Assembly (NCBI GenBank): GCA_016711925.1
Contig: JADJSA010000011.1
Coordinates: forward strand, 1-44,255
DNA length: 44,255 nt
Direction of reading: 5' to 3'
Source: Candidatus Methylophosphatis haderslevensis
GTDB lineage: Bacteria > Pseudomonadota > Gammaproteobacteria > Burkholderiales > Rhodocyclaceae
The first letter of the stretch is position 1; each line of letters begins with the position of its first letter. Of this stretch, positions 16,867 to 25,746 are shown one piece after another. A program made the translations under genes and the position numbers. The notes under the pieces are model-generated. The model was not told the DNA's origin and ran no database searches. It saw only the letters and a program-made list of their open reading frames with translations.

Positions 16867-18276
16867 ATGTCACCTCAAGATGTCATCAAACTGGTCAAGG
16901 AAAAAGAGGTCAAGTTTGTCGATTTCCGATTCACCGACACCCGCGGCAAGGAGCAGCACGTCGGCGTGCCGGTCAAGGCCTTCGATCAATCCAAGTTCGA
17001 TGACGGGCATGCGTTCGACGGGTCGTCGATCGCCGGCTGGAAGGGTATTCAAGCCTCAGACATGCTGCTGATGCCGGATCCGGCCACCGCCTACATCGAC
17101 CCCTTCATGGACGAGACCACGCTGGTTCTGAGCTGTGATGTCGTCGAACCGGCCGATGGCAAGGGTTACGACCGCGACCCGCGCTCGATCGCCAAGCGCG
17201 CCGAGGCCTATCTGAAGTCCTCCGGCATCGGTGACGTCTGCTACTTCGGTCCGGAGCCCGAGTTCTTCATTTTCGACTCGGTCGAATGGAACGTCGACAT
17301 GTCCGGTTGCGCGGTCAAGGTGTTCTCGGAAGAGGCCGCCTGGGCCTCGGGCGAGAAGTTCGAAGGCGGCAACACCGGCCACCGTCCGACCGTCAAGGGC
17401 GGCTATTTCCCGGTTCCGCCGGTAGACAGCCTCAACGACATCCGTGCCGCGATGTGTCTGGCGCTCGAAGCCTGCGGCGTCGAAGTCGAAGTCCATCACC
17501 ACGAAGTCGCGACCGCCGGCCAGTGCGAAATCGGCACCAAGTTCGGGCCGCTGGTGCGCCGCGCCGACATGACCCAGGTGCTCAAGTACATCGTACACAA
17601 CGTCGCCCACAGCTACGGCAAGACGGCGACCTTCATGCCCAAGCCGATCGTCGGCGACAACGGGTCGGGCATGCATGTGCACCAGTCGATCTGGAAGGAC
17701 GGCAAGAACCTGTTCGCCGGCAACGGCTATGCCGGCCTGTCGGAGTTCGCGCTGTACTACATCGGCGGCATCATCAAGCATGCGCGCGCGCTCAACGCCA
17801 TTACCAACCCGGGCACCAACTCCTACAAGCGCCTGGTGCCGGGTTTTGAAGCACCGGTCAAACTGGCGTACTCGGCACGCAACCGCTCGGCCTCGATCCG
17901 CATCCCGTTCGTGCAGTCGGACAAGGCGCGCCGCATCGAAGTCCGTTTCCCGGATCCCACTTGCAATCCGTATCTTGGCTTCACCGCGCTGATGATGGCA
18001 GGTCTGGACGGCGTGCAGAACAAGATCCACCCGGGCGATCCGGCCGACAAGAACCTCTACGACCTGCCGCCGGAAGAAGACGCGAAGATCCCGACCGTCT
18101 GCTCGAGCCTCGAACAGGCGCTGGAGTACCTCGACAAGGATCGCGAGTTCCTGACCCGCGGCGGCGTGTTCTCCAACGAGATGGTCGACGCCTACATCGA
18201 TCTCAAGATGGAAGAGGTCACGAAGTTTCGCATGACCACCCATCCGGTCGAGTACGAAATGTATTACAGCTTGTAA
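16867..18276 (+). CDS. glnA: Glutamine synthetase type I
   Basis: 469 residues, full length. It makes glutamine from glutamate, ammonia and ATP. Motifs: DFRFTDTRGKEQHVGVPVKA, FDGSSIAGWKGIQASDMLL, the metal ligands in FGPEPEFFIFD and EVEVHHHEVATAGQCEIGTK, the nucleotide region GDNGSGMHVHQSIWKDGKNL and RNRSASIRIP. Tyr398 in NLYDLPPEE is the adenylylation site, so GlnE control is expected. The ATG at 16867 follows AGGAG. It is preceded by a sigma-54 promoter and followed by a strong terminator, so it is mainly monocistronic, although glnL-glnG lie downstream. Confidence 0.98.
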   Translation: MSPQDVIKLVKEKEVKFVDFRFTDTRGKEQHVGVPVKAFDQSKFDDGHAFDGSSIAGWKGIQASDMLLMPDPATAYIDPFMDETTLVLSCDVVEPADGKGYDRDPRSIAKRAEAYLKSSGIGDVCYFGPEPEFFIFDSVEWNVDMSGCAVKVFSEEAAWASGEKFEGGNTGHRPTVKGGYFPVPPVDSLNDIRAAMCLALEACGVEVEVHHHEVATAGQCEIGTKFGPLVRRADMTQVLKYIVHNVAHSYGKTATFMPKPIVGDNGSGMHVHQSIWKDGKNLFAGNGYAGLSEFALYYIGGIIKHARALNAITNPGTNSYKRLVPGFEAPVKLAYSARNRSASIRIPFVQSDKARRIEVRFPDPTCNPYLGFTALMMAGLDGVQNKIHPGDPADKNLYDLPPEEDAKIPTVCSSLEQALEYLDKDREFLTRGGVFSNEMVDAYIDLKMEEVTKFRMTTHPVEYEMYYSL

Positions 18277-18325
18277 CTCGGGCAGTACAGAACCGGTCAG
18301 CAACTCTCCGGTCGACGCGTTAAGG

Positions 18326-18356
18326 AAGGACGGGCAAATGCCCGTCCTTGTTTTTT
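18326..18356 (+). terminator. Rho-independent terminator of glnA
   Basis: Ten-bp perfect stem AAGGACGGGC / GCCCGTCCTT, loop AAAT, then GTTTTTT. It is 50 bases beyond the glnA stop. Confidence 0.93.
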
Positions 18357-18487
18357 GGGGTCAAGAGCGCGTCGATCGGGGCCGTCAATCGGTAAGCCAA
18401 AGCGTGACATACTCGTTGGCGCGACGGTTTGCGACGACCTAGACTTGGGACCCGACAGTCTTTGTGGCCCGATGGGGAACGGATACG

Positions 18488-18976
18488 ATGAAATTCCATA
18501 ACATTCTGCCGGCGATTGCGCTGCTTCTTGCAACCGGCATCGCCCATGCCGACGTCTTCAAATGCGTCGATGAAGACGGCAGCGTGACCTACACCAACGC
18601 CAAGGCAGGCAAGAATTGCAAGGCGCTGGCGACCGACCTGCCGGTGTCGTCGGTGCCGGGAAACGCGCCGGCGAAAAAGGCCGTGCATACGCCGGCCAGC
18701 TTTCCCAGGGTGGATGGCGACACCCAGCGCAACCGCGACAATGACAGGCGCAAGATCCTCGAAAGCGAACTGGCGACCGAGCAGAAGGCGCTCGATCAGG
18801 CCAGAAAGGAACTCGGCGATGCCGAGTCCTCGCCCGAGACCTTCCGCCTGAAGGGCGGCGGAACCGGCCGCAACGTCGCCGCCTATGACGCGAAGGTCAA
18901 GCCCCTGCAGGACAAAGCCGCCCTGCACGAGCGCAATATCGAGGCGCTGAAAAAGGAAATCGGCAATCTCCGCTAG
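18488..18976 (+). CDS. Exported DUF4124 protein with coiled-coil C-terminus
   Basis: 162 residues. Signal peptide 1-22 (FHNILPAIALLLATGIAHA), then a DUF4124 segment (DVFKCVDEDGSVTYTNAKAG, with two Cys), a linker, and a charged helical region (KILESELATEQKALDQARKE; ERNIEALKKEIGNLR) that looks coiled-coil. It is probably periplasmic. GGGGAACG stands ahead of the ATG. A DUF4124 gene between glnA and glnL is a recurrent arrangement in betaproteobacteria as I recall it, but its role in nitrogen control is not known. Confidence 0.85.
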   Translation: MKFHNILPAIALLLATGIAHADVFKCVDEDGSVTYTNAKAGKNCKALATDLPVSSVPGNAPAKKAVHTPASFPRVDGDTQRNRDNDRRKILESELATEQKALDQARKELGDAESSPETFRLKGGGTGRNVAAYDAKVKPLQDKAALHERNIEALKKEIGNLR

Positions 18977-19028
18977 TACGCGGAAGCAGGCCCTGAGTCG
19001 TGGTGCGTTTCTTGCTGCTCGACAGGGC

Positions 19029-20105
19029 ATGTCCGCGCTGCGCAATCATGTTTCGGAAAACGCCTTTGCAGGTCTCGATCTGCTGTCCTCGGCAGTGGTG
19101 CTCGCTGGCGCCGATTTGTCGATCCGCTACGTCAATCCGGCCGCGGAAAATCTGTTTGCCATCAGCAGCAAGCACCTGATCGGCAAGCCGCTGGCGACAC
19201 TGCTGGGCGACCCGCCCGGCCTGGCCACCGCGTTTGAGGCGGCACTACGCGACACCTGGAGTTACACCGGGCAGAACATCACCGTGCACCGTGGTGGTGC
19301 CGAAACCCTGCATCTCGATTGCACGGTGTCGCCGATCAATTCCGGCGACATCGGCCTGATGCTCGAATTCCGACCCATCGACCAGCAACTCAGGGTCGCC
19401 CGCGAGGAGCAACTCCTCCAGCAGCAGCAGGCCAATCGCGAACTGATCCGCAATCTGGCGCACGAGATCAAGAATCCGCTCGGCGGCATCCGCGGGTCGG
19501 CACAATTGCTCGAACGCGAGTTGACCAACCCGCTGCTGCGCGAGTACACGCAGGTGATCATCGACGAAGCAGACCGCCTGCAAGACCTGATGAACCGCCT
19601 GCTTACCTCGCATCGGATGATGCAGCCGGGGCCGGTAGCGCTGCACGAGATTCTCGAACGGGTGCTGCGGCTGATCCACGCCGAATACGAGAAGGTGAAG
19701 GTCATTCGCGACTACGACATCAGCCTGCCCGAGTTGTTCGGCGACCGCGAACAGTTGATTCAGGCCATTCTCAACATCGCCCGCAATGCCGCACAGGCGA
19801 TGGAGGGCGAAGGCGAAATCGTCTTCCGCACCCGCGCCGTGCGCCAGGTTACGCTGGCCAAGCGGCGCTACCGGCTGGCACTGGAGTTGCAGGTGATCGA
19901 CAATGGCCCCGGCATAGCCGAGGCGATGCGCGACAAGATTTTCTATCCGCTGGTATCGGGGCGGGACGGCGGAAGCGGCCTCGGCCTCACCCTGGCGCAG
20001 AGCTTCATCCAGCAGCACCACGGCATGATCGAAGTCGATAGCTGGCCCGGGCGCACCTGCTTCACCATCCGGTTGCCGCTGGGCCGCGACAACAGCGGGC
20101 AATGA
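19029..20105 (+). CDS. glnL: Nitrogen regulation sensor histidine kinase NtrB
   Basis: 358 residues. PAS domain at about 17-125 (LDLLSSAVVLAGADLSIRYV, NPAAENLFAISSKHLIGKPL); dimerisation/phosphoacceptor helix with NLAHEIKNPLGGIRGSAQLL (His near residue 146); ATPase domain with NIARNAAQAMEGEGEIV (N box), IDNGPGIAEAM (G1) and GGSGLGLTLAQSFIQQHHG (G2). No membrane segment, as expected for cytoplasmic NtrB, which phosphorylates or dephosphorylates NtrC under PII control. It is 22 bases upstream of glnG on the same strand. Confidence 0.96.
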   Translation: MSALRNHVSENAFAGLDLLSSAVVLAGADLSIRYVNPAAENLFAISSKHLIGKPLATLLGDPPGLATAFEAALRDTWSYTGQNITVHRGGAETLHLDCTVSPINSGDIGLMLEFRPIDQQLRVAREEQLLQQQQANRELIRNLAHEIKNPLGGIRGSAQLLERELTNPLLREYTQVIIDEADRLQDLMNRLLTSHRMMQPGPVALHEILERVLRLIHAEYEKVKVIRDYDISLPELFGDREQLIQAILNIARNAAQAMEGEGEIVFRTRAVRQVTLAKRRYRLALELQVIDNGPGIAEAMRDKIFYPLVSGRDGGSGLGLTLAQSFIQQHHGMIEVDSWPGRTCFTIRLPLGRDNSGQ

Positions 20106-20127
20106 CCCGCGACATTGAGGAAATAGC

Positions 20128-21552
20128 GTGAATCCAGTCTGGATCATCGACGACGACCGTTCGATTCGATGGGTATTCGAGAAGGCGCTCGCGCGCGAGG
20201 AAATCCCCTTCAAGAGTTTCAGCTCGGCAGGCGATGCCCTCGCCACACTCGACGCCGACAACCAGCCGCCCCAGGTGCTGGTTTCCGACATCCGCATGCC
20301 GGGTGAATCGGGCCTGTCGCTGCTGCAGAAGGTCAAGGCCCGCTATCCGGCCGTGCCGGTCATCATCATGACCGCGTATTCCGATCTGGACAGTGCCGTG
20401 CAGGCCTTCCAGGGCGGCGCCTACGAGTACCTGCCCAAGCCGTTCGATGTGGATCATGCAGTCGAACTGGTGCGGCGGGCACTGGCCGAAAGCGTGCACC
20501 ATGACAGCGCGCCGACCTCCACCGCCATGGTGCCCGAGATACTCGGCCAGGCCGCGTCGATGCAGGAAGTCTTCCGCGCCATCGGACGCCTCGCGCAGTC
20601 GCATGCGACGGTGCTGATCAACGGCGAATCCGGCACCGGCAAGGAACTCGTCGCCCGCGCGCTGCATCGTCACAGCCCGCGCAAGGACCAGCCCTTCATC
20701 GCCCTGAACACGGCGGCGATTCCGCGCGATCTGCTCGAATCGGAACTGTTCGGCCACGAGCGCGGCGCATTCACCGGCGCCAACACCATGCGCCGCGGCC
20801 GCTTCGAGCAGGCCGAGAACGGCACCCTCTTCCTCGACGAGATCGGTGACATGCCGGCCGAGTTGCAGACCCGGCTGTTGCGCGTGCTCTCGGACGGCAA
20901 CTTCTACCGCGTCGGCGGACACCAGCCGATCAAGGCCAATGTCCGGGTGATCGCCGCCACGCACCAGAACCTTGAAGAGCGTGTAAAGAACAACCTGTTT
21001 CGTGAGGATTTGTTTCATCGGCTCAACGTAATACGCCTGCGCCTGCCCAGCCTGCGCGAGCGGCGCGAGGACATCCCGCTGCTGACCAGGCATTTCCTGC
21101 AGAAGAGCGCCGCCGACCTTGGGGTCGACCCGAAGCGGATATCCGACCCGGCCCTCAAGTACCTCGCCTTGCAGGATTTCCCCGGCAACGTCCGCCAGCT
21201 CGAGAACCTCTGTCACTGGCTCACCGTGATGGCACCGGGGCAACTGATCGAAATCAACGATCTGCCCTCCGAGGTCCGCGAGCAGACGCCGCGGGAAGCG
21301 GCCGGCGACTGGCTGACCGCCCTGGCGCAGGAGGCCGATCGGCTGCTCGCGGTGCGAGAGCCGGAAGTGTTCGACAAGTTGAACCGGTTGTTCGAGAAGA
21401 CGCTGATCGCGCGCGCGCTGGCGGCCTCGGGCGGACGCCGCATCGAGGCCTCGCAGATGCTCGGCATCGGCCGCAACACGATTACCCGCAAGATCCAGGA
21501 ACTCGCCATCGAGGACGCCAGGCTCGCCGAGCCCGAGGAAGATCGCGCATAA
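20128..21552 (+). CDS. glnG: Nitrogen regulation response regulator NtrC
   Basis: 474 residues. Receiver domain 1-120 with phospho-acceptor Asp54 (LVSDIRMPGESG); sigma-54 AAA+ domain with Walker A GESGTGKELVARALH (near 165), the sigma-54 contact loop GAFTGA (near 213), and Walker B GTLFLDEIGDMP; Fis-type HTH at the C-terminus (RRIEASQMLGIGRNTITRKI). GTG start at 20128 gives the normal N-terminus NPVWIIDDDRSIRWVFEKAL. It activates sigma-54 promoters such as that of glnA. Confidence 0.97.
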   Translation: MNPVWIIDDDRSIRWVFEKALAREEIPFKSFSSAGDALATLDADNQPPQVLVSDIRMPGESGLSLLQKVKARYPAVPVIIMTAYSDLDSAVQAFQGGAYEYLPKPFDVDHAVELVRRALAESVHHDSAPTSTAMVPEILGQAASMQEVFRAIGRLAQSHATVLINGESGTGKELVARALHRHSPRKDQPFIALNTAAIPRDLLESELFGHERGAFTGANTMRRGRFEQAENGTLFLDEIGDMPAELQTRLLRVLSDGNFYRVGGHQPIKANVRVIAATHQNLEERVKNNLFREDLFHRLNVIRLRLPSLRERREDIPLLTRHFLQKSAADLGVDPKRISDPALKYLALQDFPGNVRQLENLCHWLTVMAPGQLIEINDLPSEVREQTPREAAGDWLTALAQEADRLLAVREPEVFDKLNRLFEKTLIARALAASGGRRIEASQMLGIGRNTITRKIQELAIEDARLAEPEEDRA

Positions 21553-21582
21553 TTGCCGCCGTCTTCCCGACGGTGGATTTCA

Positions 21583-22377
21583 GTGTTGCACGATGATCTT
21601 CTGGATATTGATGCGGTTCGCGCCGCCTTCGCCTGTGACGGCGTAACGCTCGAAGTCGACCTGCGCAACGTTTGCGAGTCGACCAATTCCGCACTGCTCG
21701 ACGCGCCGGCCGCGTCGCCAGGAACCTTGCAGGTACTCGCCTGCGAACGCCAGCTCGCCGGCCGCGGCCGCCGCGGCCGCAGTTGGCTCTCATGGGGCGC
21801 GGACAGCCTGACCTTTTCCGTGCGCTGGCAGTTCGAACCCGGCTCCGCTGCGCCGACCGGCTTGTCGCTGGCGGCCGGGGTGGCGGTGGCGCGCGCCTGC
21901 GAAGCGCTCGGCGCGCAGGGCCTGGCGTTGAAATGGCCGAACGACATCCTGGCGCGCGGCGACAAGCTCGGCGGCATACTCATCGAACTGGCGACGAGTT
22001 CCTGCGGGGCGACCGTCGCAGTGATCGGCATCGGCCTCAATCTGCGCCGGGTCGATGCGGCAGCGCTCGACGTGTCGGTTTCGTCGCTCGAAGAGAGCAT
22101 GGTGACCCTGCCGACGCGCAGCCGGCTGCTTGGCGAACTGGCCGGACAGTTGGCGCGTATGCTGACGGTTTTTTCCGTCAGCGGCTTTGCCGCGTTTCGC
22201 GACGAATGGCAGTCTCGCAACGCCCATGCCGGCCTGCCGGTGCAGGTGATCGGCGACCTGGGTTCAACCCGTAGCGGCGTGTGCCTCGGTGTTGACGACG
22301 ACGGCGCGCTGCTGCTCGGCACCGCAGGCGCTCGCGAGCGCGTGCTCTCCGGCGACGTGTCGCTGCGCCCGGCATGA
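21583..22377 (+). CDS. birA: Biotin-[acetyl-CoA-carboxylase] ligase
   Basis: About 264 residues. Catalytic-domain motifs: VCESTNSALLDA, ACERQLAGRGRRGRSWLSWG (biotinyl-adenylate loop GRGRRGR), KWPNDILARGDKLGGILIE and VIGIGLNLRR. It biotinylates the BCCP subunit of acetyl-CoA carboxylase. There is no N-terminal HTH, so it is the non-regulatory short class. The GTG at 21583 is favoured; the bases before it form a small hairpin with a GCATAAT box at the glnG end. Its stop overlaps the coaX start (ATGA, 22374-22377). Confidence 0.92.
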   Translation: MLHDDLLDIDAVRAAFACDGVTLEVDLRNVCESTNSALLDAPAASPGTLQVLACERQLAGRGRRGRSWLSWGADSLTFSVRWQFEPGSAAPTGLSLAAGVAVARACEALGAQGLALKWPNDILARGDKLGGILIELATSSCGATVAVIGIGLNLRRVDAAALDVSVSSLEESMVTLPTRSRLLGELAGQLARMLTVFSVSGFAAFRDEWQSRNAHAGLPVQVIGDLGSTRSGVCLGVDDDGALLLGTAGARERVLSGDVSLRPA

Positions 22378-23114
22378 TTCTCTGCCTCGACGCCGGCAAC
22401 ACCCGCATCAAGTGGGGCATCGCGGCAACACCGGGCGACGGCTGGCTGGCGCGCGGCGCGGTCGATACCGCTGCGCCGCTGGCGCTGGTTGCGCAGCTCG
22501 CAGCGCAGCCGCCGCTGCAGCGGGCAATCGCCTGCAGCGTTGCCGGCGCCCGCCTGGAGACCACCCTGAGCTCGCTGCTCGCCGAGCGCGGCATTGCGCT
22601 GGGCTGGCTGCGAGCCGCCGCCAGCGCGCACGGGGTCGTCAATGGCTACCGCGATCCGGCGCAGTTGGGCGCCGACCGCTGGGCGGCGCTGATCGGCGCG
22701 CGCGGCCTGCACGACGGGCCGGCGATCGTCGTCATGGCCGGCACCGCAACCACTGTCGATCGGCTCGACTCCGACGGCCGTTTCCGCGGCGGACTGATCC
22801 TGCCCGGGTTCGACCTGATGCGCGGCTCGCTGGCGCGCAATACCGCACAGTTGCCGCTCGCGCAGGGCGCGCCGGCCAGTCTGCCGCAGTCGACCGACGA
22901 AGCCATCGTGTCGGGTTGCCTGATGGCGCAGGCCGGTGCGATCGAACGCTTCTTCGCCCCGCTCGCGCACGACCCGCGCGCCCGCTGCCTGTTGTCCGGC
23001 GGTGCGGCCACGCTGCTGGCCGGGGTGATCGACCTGCCGCTGCTGCACGTGGAGAATCTGGTGCTCGAAGGGCTGCGCCGGGCGGCGTTCGCCGGGCAGG
23101 CCGGATCGGAGTAG
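22374..23114 (+). CDS. coaX: Type III pantothenate kinase
   Basis: 246 residues. N-terminal phosphate loop LCLDAGNTRIKWGIA, then YRDPAQLGADRWAALIGARG (pantothenate-site GADR), IVVMAGTATTVDRLDSDGRF with the catalytic Asp, and GGLILPGFDLMRGSLARNTA. It phosphorylates pantothenate, the first step of CoA synthesis. birA-coaX coupling is common in betaproteobacteria. The start overlaps birA by four bases. Confidence 0.95.
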   Translation: MILCLDAGNTRIKWGIAATPGDGWLARGAVDTAAPLALVAQLAAQPPLQRAIACSVAGARLETTLSSLLAERGIALGWLRAAASAHGVVNGYRDPAQLGADRWAALIGARGLHDGPAIVVMAGTATTVDRLDSDGRFRGGLILPGFDLMRGSLARNTAQLPLAQGAPASLPQSTDEAIVSGCLMAQAGAIERFFAPLAHDPRARCLLSGGAATLLAGVIDLPLLHVENLVLEGLRRAAFAGQAGSE

Positions 23115-23123
23115 GCTGTCGTC

Positions 23124-23921
23124 ATGAGCATTCTGCGCACCCTGTTGATCGTGTTGCTGCTGGCCAACCTGCTGTTTCCGTTGGTCGGCCGCGGCCTGTT
23201 CGGCGGCTCGTCCGGGCGCGAGCCGGGAAGGCTGGCGATGCAGATCGATCCGCAAAAGATCCGCGTGGTGCCAGGCGGCGCGGAAGCCAAACCGGCACCG
23301 CCGAGCGAGCCGGCAGCCAAACCCGATGCCGCTGCCACACCCGGCGTGACAACGGCACCCGACACCCCCGCCCCCGACAAAAACACCACCGAAAAAGTCG
23401 CCACCGAAAGCAACGGCGCCGACAGTGCGGCCTCCCGGAACAAGCCGGAGCCGCCGCCGCAACCCGAACGCTGCATCGCCGTGTCCGGCCTGACCGGCGA
23501 GCAGGTCGCCGCGTTGAAAGCCAAACTGGGCGGCGAGGACGGGTTGAGACTGCGCGACCGGGCCGTGGAGGGCTCCTCCTGGTGGGTCAACCTGCCGCCG
23601 CTGCCGGATCGCGAAAGCGCGGTCAGGCGCGCCGAAGAGGTGCGCAATCAGGGGGTGGTCGGCGCCTTCATCATCCGTGAGGAAAGCGAGCACCGTAACG
23701 CCGTTTCGCTCGGTTTGTTCAAGAGCGAAGCCGCCGCGCAGGATTTCCTGCGGCAACTGCAGAAGAAGGGCGTGACTGGCGCGCGAATCACCGCCAGATC
23801 TGTGCCGGGAAGCCGCCATACGGTCGACCTGCGCGGACCTGCCGACCGGGTCGGCGAGGTGGCGGAGCTGGCGCTGGCGGCCAATTCGGCGGCACGGCGC
23901 GACCAGTGCGCGCGGTGGTGA
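23124..23921 (+). CDS. Membrane-anchored SPOR-domain protein
   Basis: 265 residues. One N-terminal membrane segment (LLIVLLLANLLFPLVG), a disordered Pro/Ala/Lys-rich linker (about 50-110), and a C-terminal SPOR-type repeat region: WWVNLPPLPDRESAVRRAEE, EHRNAVSLGLFKSEAAAQDF and LRQLQKKGVTGARITARSV. SPOR domains bind denuded glycan strands at division septa. It starts nine bases after coaX and ends 19 bases before coaE. Confidence 0.85.
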   Translation: MSILRTLLIVLLLANLLFPLVGRGLFGGSSGREPGRLAMQIDPQKIRVVPGGAEAKPAPPSEPAAKPDAAATPGVTTAPDTPAPDKNTTEKVATESNGADSAASRNKPEPPPQPERCIAVSGLTGEQVAALKAKLGGEDGLRLRDRAVEGSSWWVNLPPLPDRESAVRRAEEVRNQGVVGAFIIREESEHRNAVSLGLFKSEAAAQDFLRQLQKKGVTGARITARSVPGSRHTVDLRGPADRVGEVAELALAANSAARRDQCARW

Positions 23922-23940
23922 GCGCCACCGCGATGGAATC

Positions 23941-24567
23941 GTGAATCGCCCCCTGGTGGTCGGCCTGACCGGCGGCATCGGCAGCGGCAAGAGCTATGCC
24001 GCCGAGTTGTTCCGCGCCCGCGGCGCGGCGATCGTCGATACCGACGTCATCGCGCGCGAACTCACCGCGCCGGGCGGCGCGGCGATGACGGCGATCCGCG
24101 CCGCCTTTGGCGGGACGGTGATCGATGCGCAGGGTGCGCTCGACCGCGCGGCAATGCGCGAACTGGCGTTCGCCGATCCGGCGCAGCGCAAGCGCCTCGA
24201 AGCGATTCTGCACCCGCTGATCCGCGCCGAGTCCGCCGCCCGGGTGGCCGCGGCCGAGGCGCCGTACATCCTGCTGGTAGTGCCGCTGCTGGTCGAATCC
24301 GGCACCTACCGCGATCGGGTGGCCCGCGTGCTGGTGGTCGATTGCAGAGAACAGACGCAGGTCGATCGCGTAGTCGCGCGCAGCGGCCTGACGCCGCAGG
24401 CAGTGCGCGCGATCATGGCCGCGCAGGCGACGCGGGCCGAGCGCTTGGCCGCTGCCGACGACGTGATCGACAACGACGGCGATGTCGACGCGCTGCGCCG
24501 CCAGGTCGCCGCGCTGGATGTGGCGTACCGCCGGCTGGCCGAAGGGCCGATTGCCCCTGTGCTATGA
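23941..24567 (+). CDS. coaE: Dephospho-CoA kinase
   Basis: 208 residues. P-loop GLTGGIGSGKSYAAELF (residues 8-16), DTDVIARELTAPGGAA, HPLIRAESAARVAAAE and VPLLVESGTYRDRVARVLVV, all typical of CoaE. It performs the last step of CoA synthesis. GTG start (NRPLVVGLTGG). It is followed closely by zapD and yacG, the usual proteobacterial order, although the pilin peptidase gene often found upstream is absent here. Confidence 0.97.
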   Translation: MNRPLVVGLTGGIGSGKSYAAELFRARGAAIVDTDVIARELTAPGGAAMTAIRAAFGGTVIDAQGALDRAAMRELAFADPAQRKRLEAILHPLIRAESAARVAAAEAPYILLVVPLLVESGTYRDRVARVLVVDCREQTQVDRVVARSGLTPQAVRAIMAAQATRAERLAAADDVIDNDGDVDALRRQVAALDVAYRRLAEGPIAPVL

Positions 24568-24612
24568 TCGGCAACGAGAATTCCACCTCGAGTCGCAAGC
24601 CCGGCCAGCGCG

Positions 24613-25368
24613 GTGATCACCTACGAATATCCCTTTAACGAGCGAATCCGGACGCTGCTGCGGCTGGAAGACTTGTTCGACAAAACGGCGCATTTCATCC
24701 GCAGCGAAACGCCGTTCGAGCACCATGTCGCGCTGCTGACGCTGTTCGAGATTCTCGATGTGGCCGGGCGCGCCGACCTCAAGGTCGACCTGGTGCAGGA
24801 ACTGGAACGCCAGCGCCAGTCCCTGCTCGGCTTTCGCAACAACCCCGAAGTTTCCGAGGAAGCGCTGTCGGGCGCGCTGTACGAAATCGAGCAGGCGGCG
24901 AGCGCCTTGCTGGCAATGGCGGGCAAGATCGGCCAATACCTGCGCGAGAACGAATGGCTGATGAGCATCAAGAGCCGTGCGGGCATACCCGGTGGCGTGT
25001 GCGAGTTCGACCTGCCCTCCTACCACTACTGGCTGCACGGCAGCGCCGAGCAGCGCCGGCACGATCTGGTGCAATGGATCGGCCCGGTGCTGCCGATCCG
25101 CGACGGCCTGTCGATCGTCCTGCGCCTGCTGCGCGCCAGCGGCCGGCCCGAACGTTGCGCGGCGCCGCGCGGCGCCTTCCAGTTGATGCTGGGCGGGCGC
25201 ACCGCGCTGATGGTGCGCGTGCGCATCGGCCGCGGCGAACCGTTCGTGCCCGAGATCAGCGCCAACAAGTATGCCCTCAACATCCGCTTCACCTCGCCCG
25301 GGGTCGAACTGCGTCCGCGCCCGTCGGAAGCCGAGGTGCCGTTCGAACTCACCTTCTGCAATCTTTGA
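24613..25368 (+). CDS. zapD: Cell division protein ZapD
   Basis: 251 residues. Hallmarks: ITYEYPFNERIRTLLRLEDL, FEHHVALLTLFEILDVAGRA, DLKVDLVQELERQRQ, the SIKSRAGIPGGVCEFDLPSY loop and YHYWLHGSAEQRRHDL. ZapD cross-links FtsZ filaments. GTG start at 24613. A CTATGAT box at 24560 could be an internal promoter. Its TGA overlaps the ATG of yacG. Confidence 0.96.
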   Translation: MITYEYPFNERIRTLLRLEDLFDKTAHFIRSETPFEHHVALLTLFEILDVAGRADLKVDLVQELERQRQSLLGFRNNPEVSEEALSGALYEIEQAASALLAMAGKIGQYLRENEWLMSIKSRAGIPGGVCEFDLPSYHYWLHGSAEQRRHDLVQWIGPVLPIRDGLSIVLRLLRASGRPERCAAPRGAFQLMLGGRTALMVRVRIGRGEPFVPEISANKYALNIRFTSPGVELRPRPSEAEVPFELTFCNL

Positions 25369-25556
25369 TGGCGCAGCAGGGCCCGCGCATCGTCAAGTGC
25401 CCGGCCTGCGGCAAGGACGTGCCATGGACGCCGGAGAGCCGCTGGCGCCCGTTCTGCTGCGAGCGCTGCCGCAATCTCGATCTGGGCGCCTGGGCCACCG
25501 AACAGTACCGCGTGCCGGCAAGCACGCCGCCGGACCCGGAAGCAGATTCCGGATAG
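25368..25556 (+). CDS. yacG: DNA gyrase inhibitor YacG
   Basis: 62 residues with zinc ligands Cys11, Cys14, Cys30 and Cys34 (VKCPACGKDVPW, RPFCCERCRNLDLGAWATE), the YacG signature. It binds GyrB and zinc. Translationally coupled to zapD by TGATG. Confidence 0.94.
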   Translation: MAQQGPRIVKCPACGKDVPWTPESRWRPFCCERCRNLDLGAWATEQYRVPASTPPDPEADSG

Positions 25557-25566
25557 GGTGGCCTGC

Positions 25567-25667
25567 AACCCGCATGGAATGGCGATCTCCGGCCTGCCAT
25601 GTCTGAAAGCCAGGCCCCGTGCGCCTCTCCGGCTCAGTGCCACCAAGATCGCCATTCCATGCGGGTT
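25567..25667. repeat. Inverted pair of REP-like repeats downstream of yacG
   Basis: The arms 25567-25588 and 25646-25667 are identical 22-base reverse complements (AACCCGCATGGAATGGCGAT followed by CT), 57 bases apart. Between them lies GGCCTGCCATGTCTGAAAG, the second block of the repeat seen also at 30170. It would fold into a long hairpin in the yacG-helicase gap. Confidence 0.8.
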
Positions 25668-25746
25668 CCAGGGCAGCGATTCCAACGCATCGGTGTGCGG
25701 CAGGCTTCAGGCACAATTGCCGGTTTGCACCTTTTGGCGGCACACG

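Noticed and set aside
17056..18303. 415-codon minus-strand frame opposite glnA
   Set aside because: Shadow of a highly biased, highly expressed gene.
21213..23990. 925-codon minus-strand frame across glnG, birA, coaX and the SPOR gene
   Set aside because: It covers four well-identified plus-strand genes; Ser/Arg/Ala-rich antisense translation.
25567..25667. Inverted repeat after yacG as a rho-independent terminator
   Set aside because: The loop is 57 bases and no T run follows; it matches the dispersed repeat family instead.
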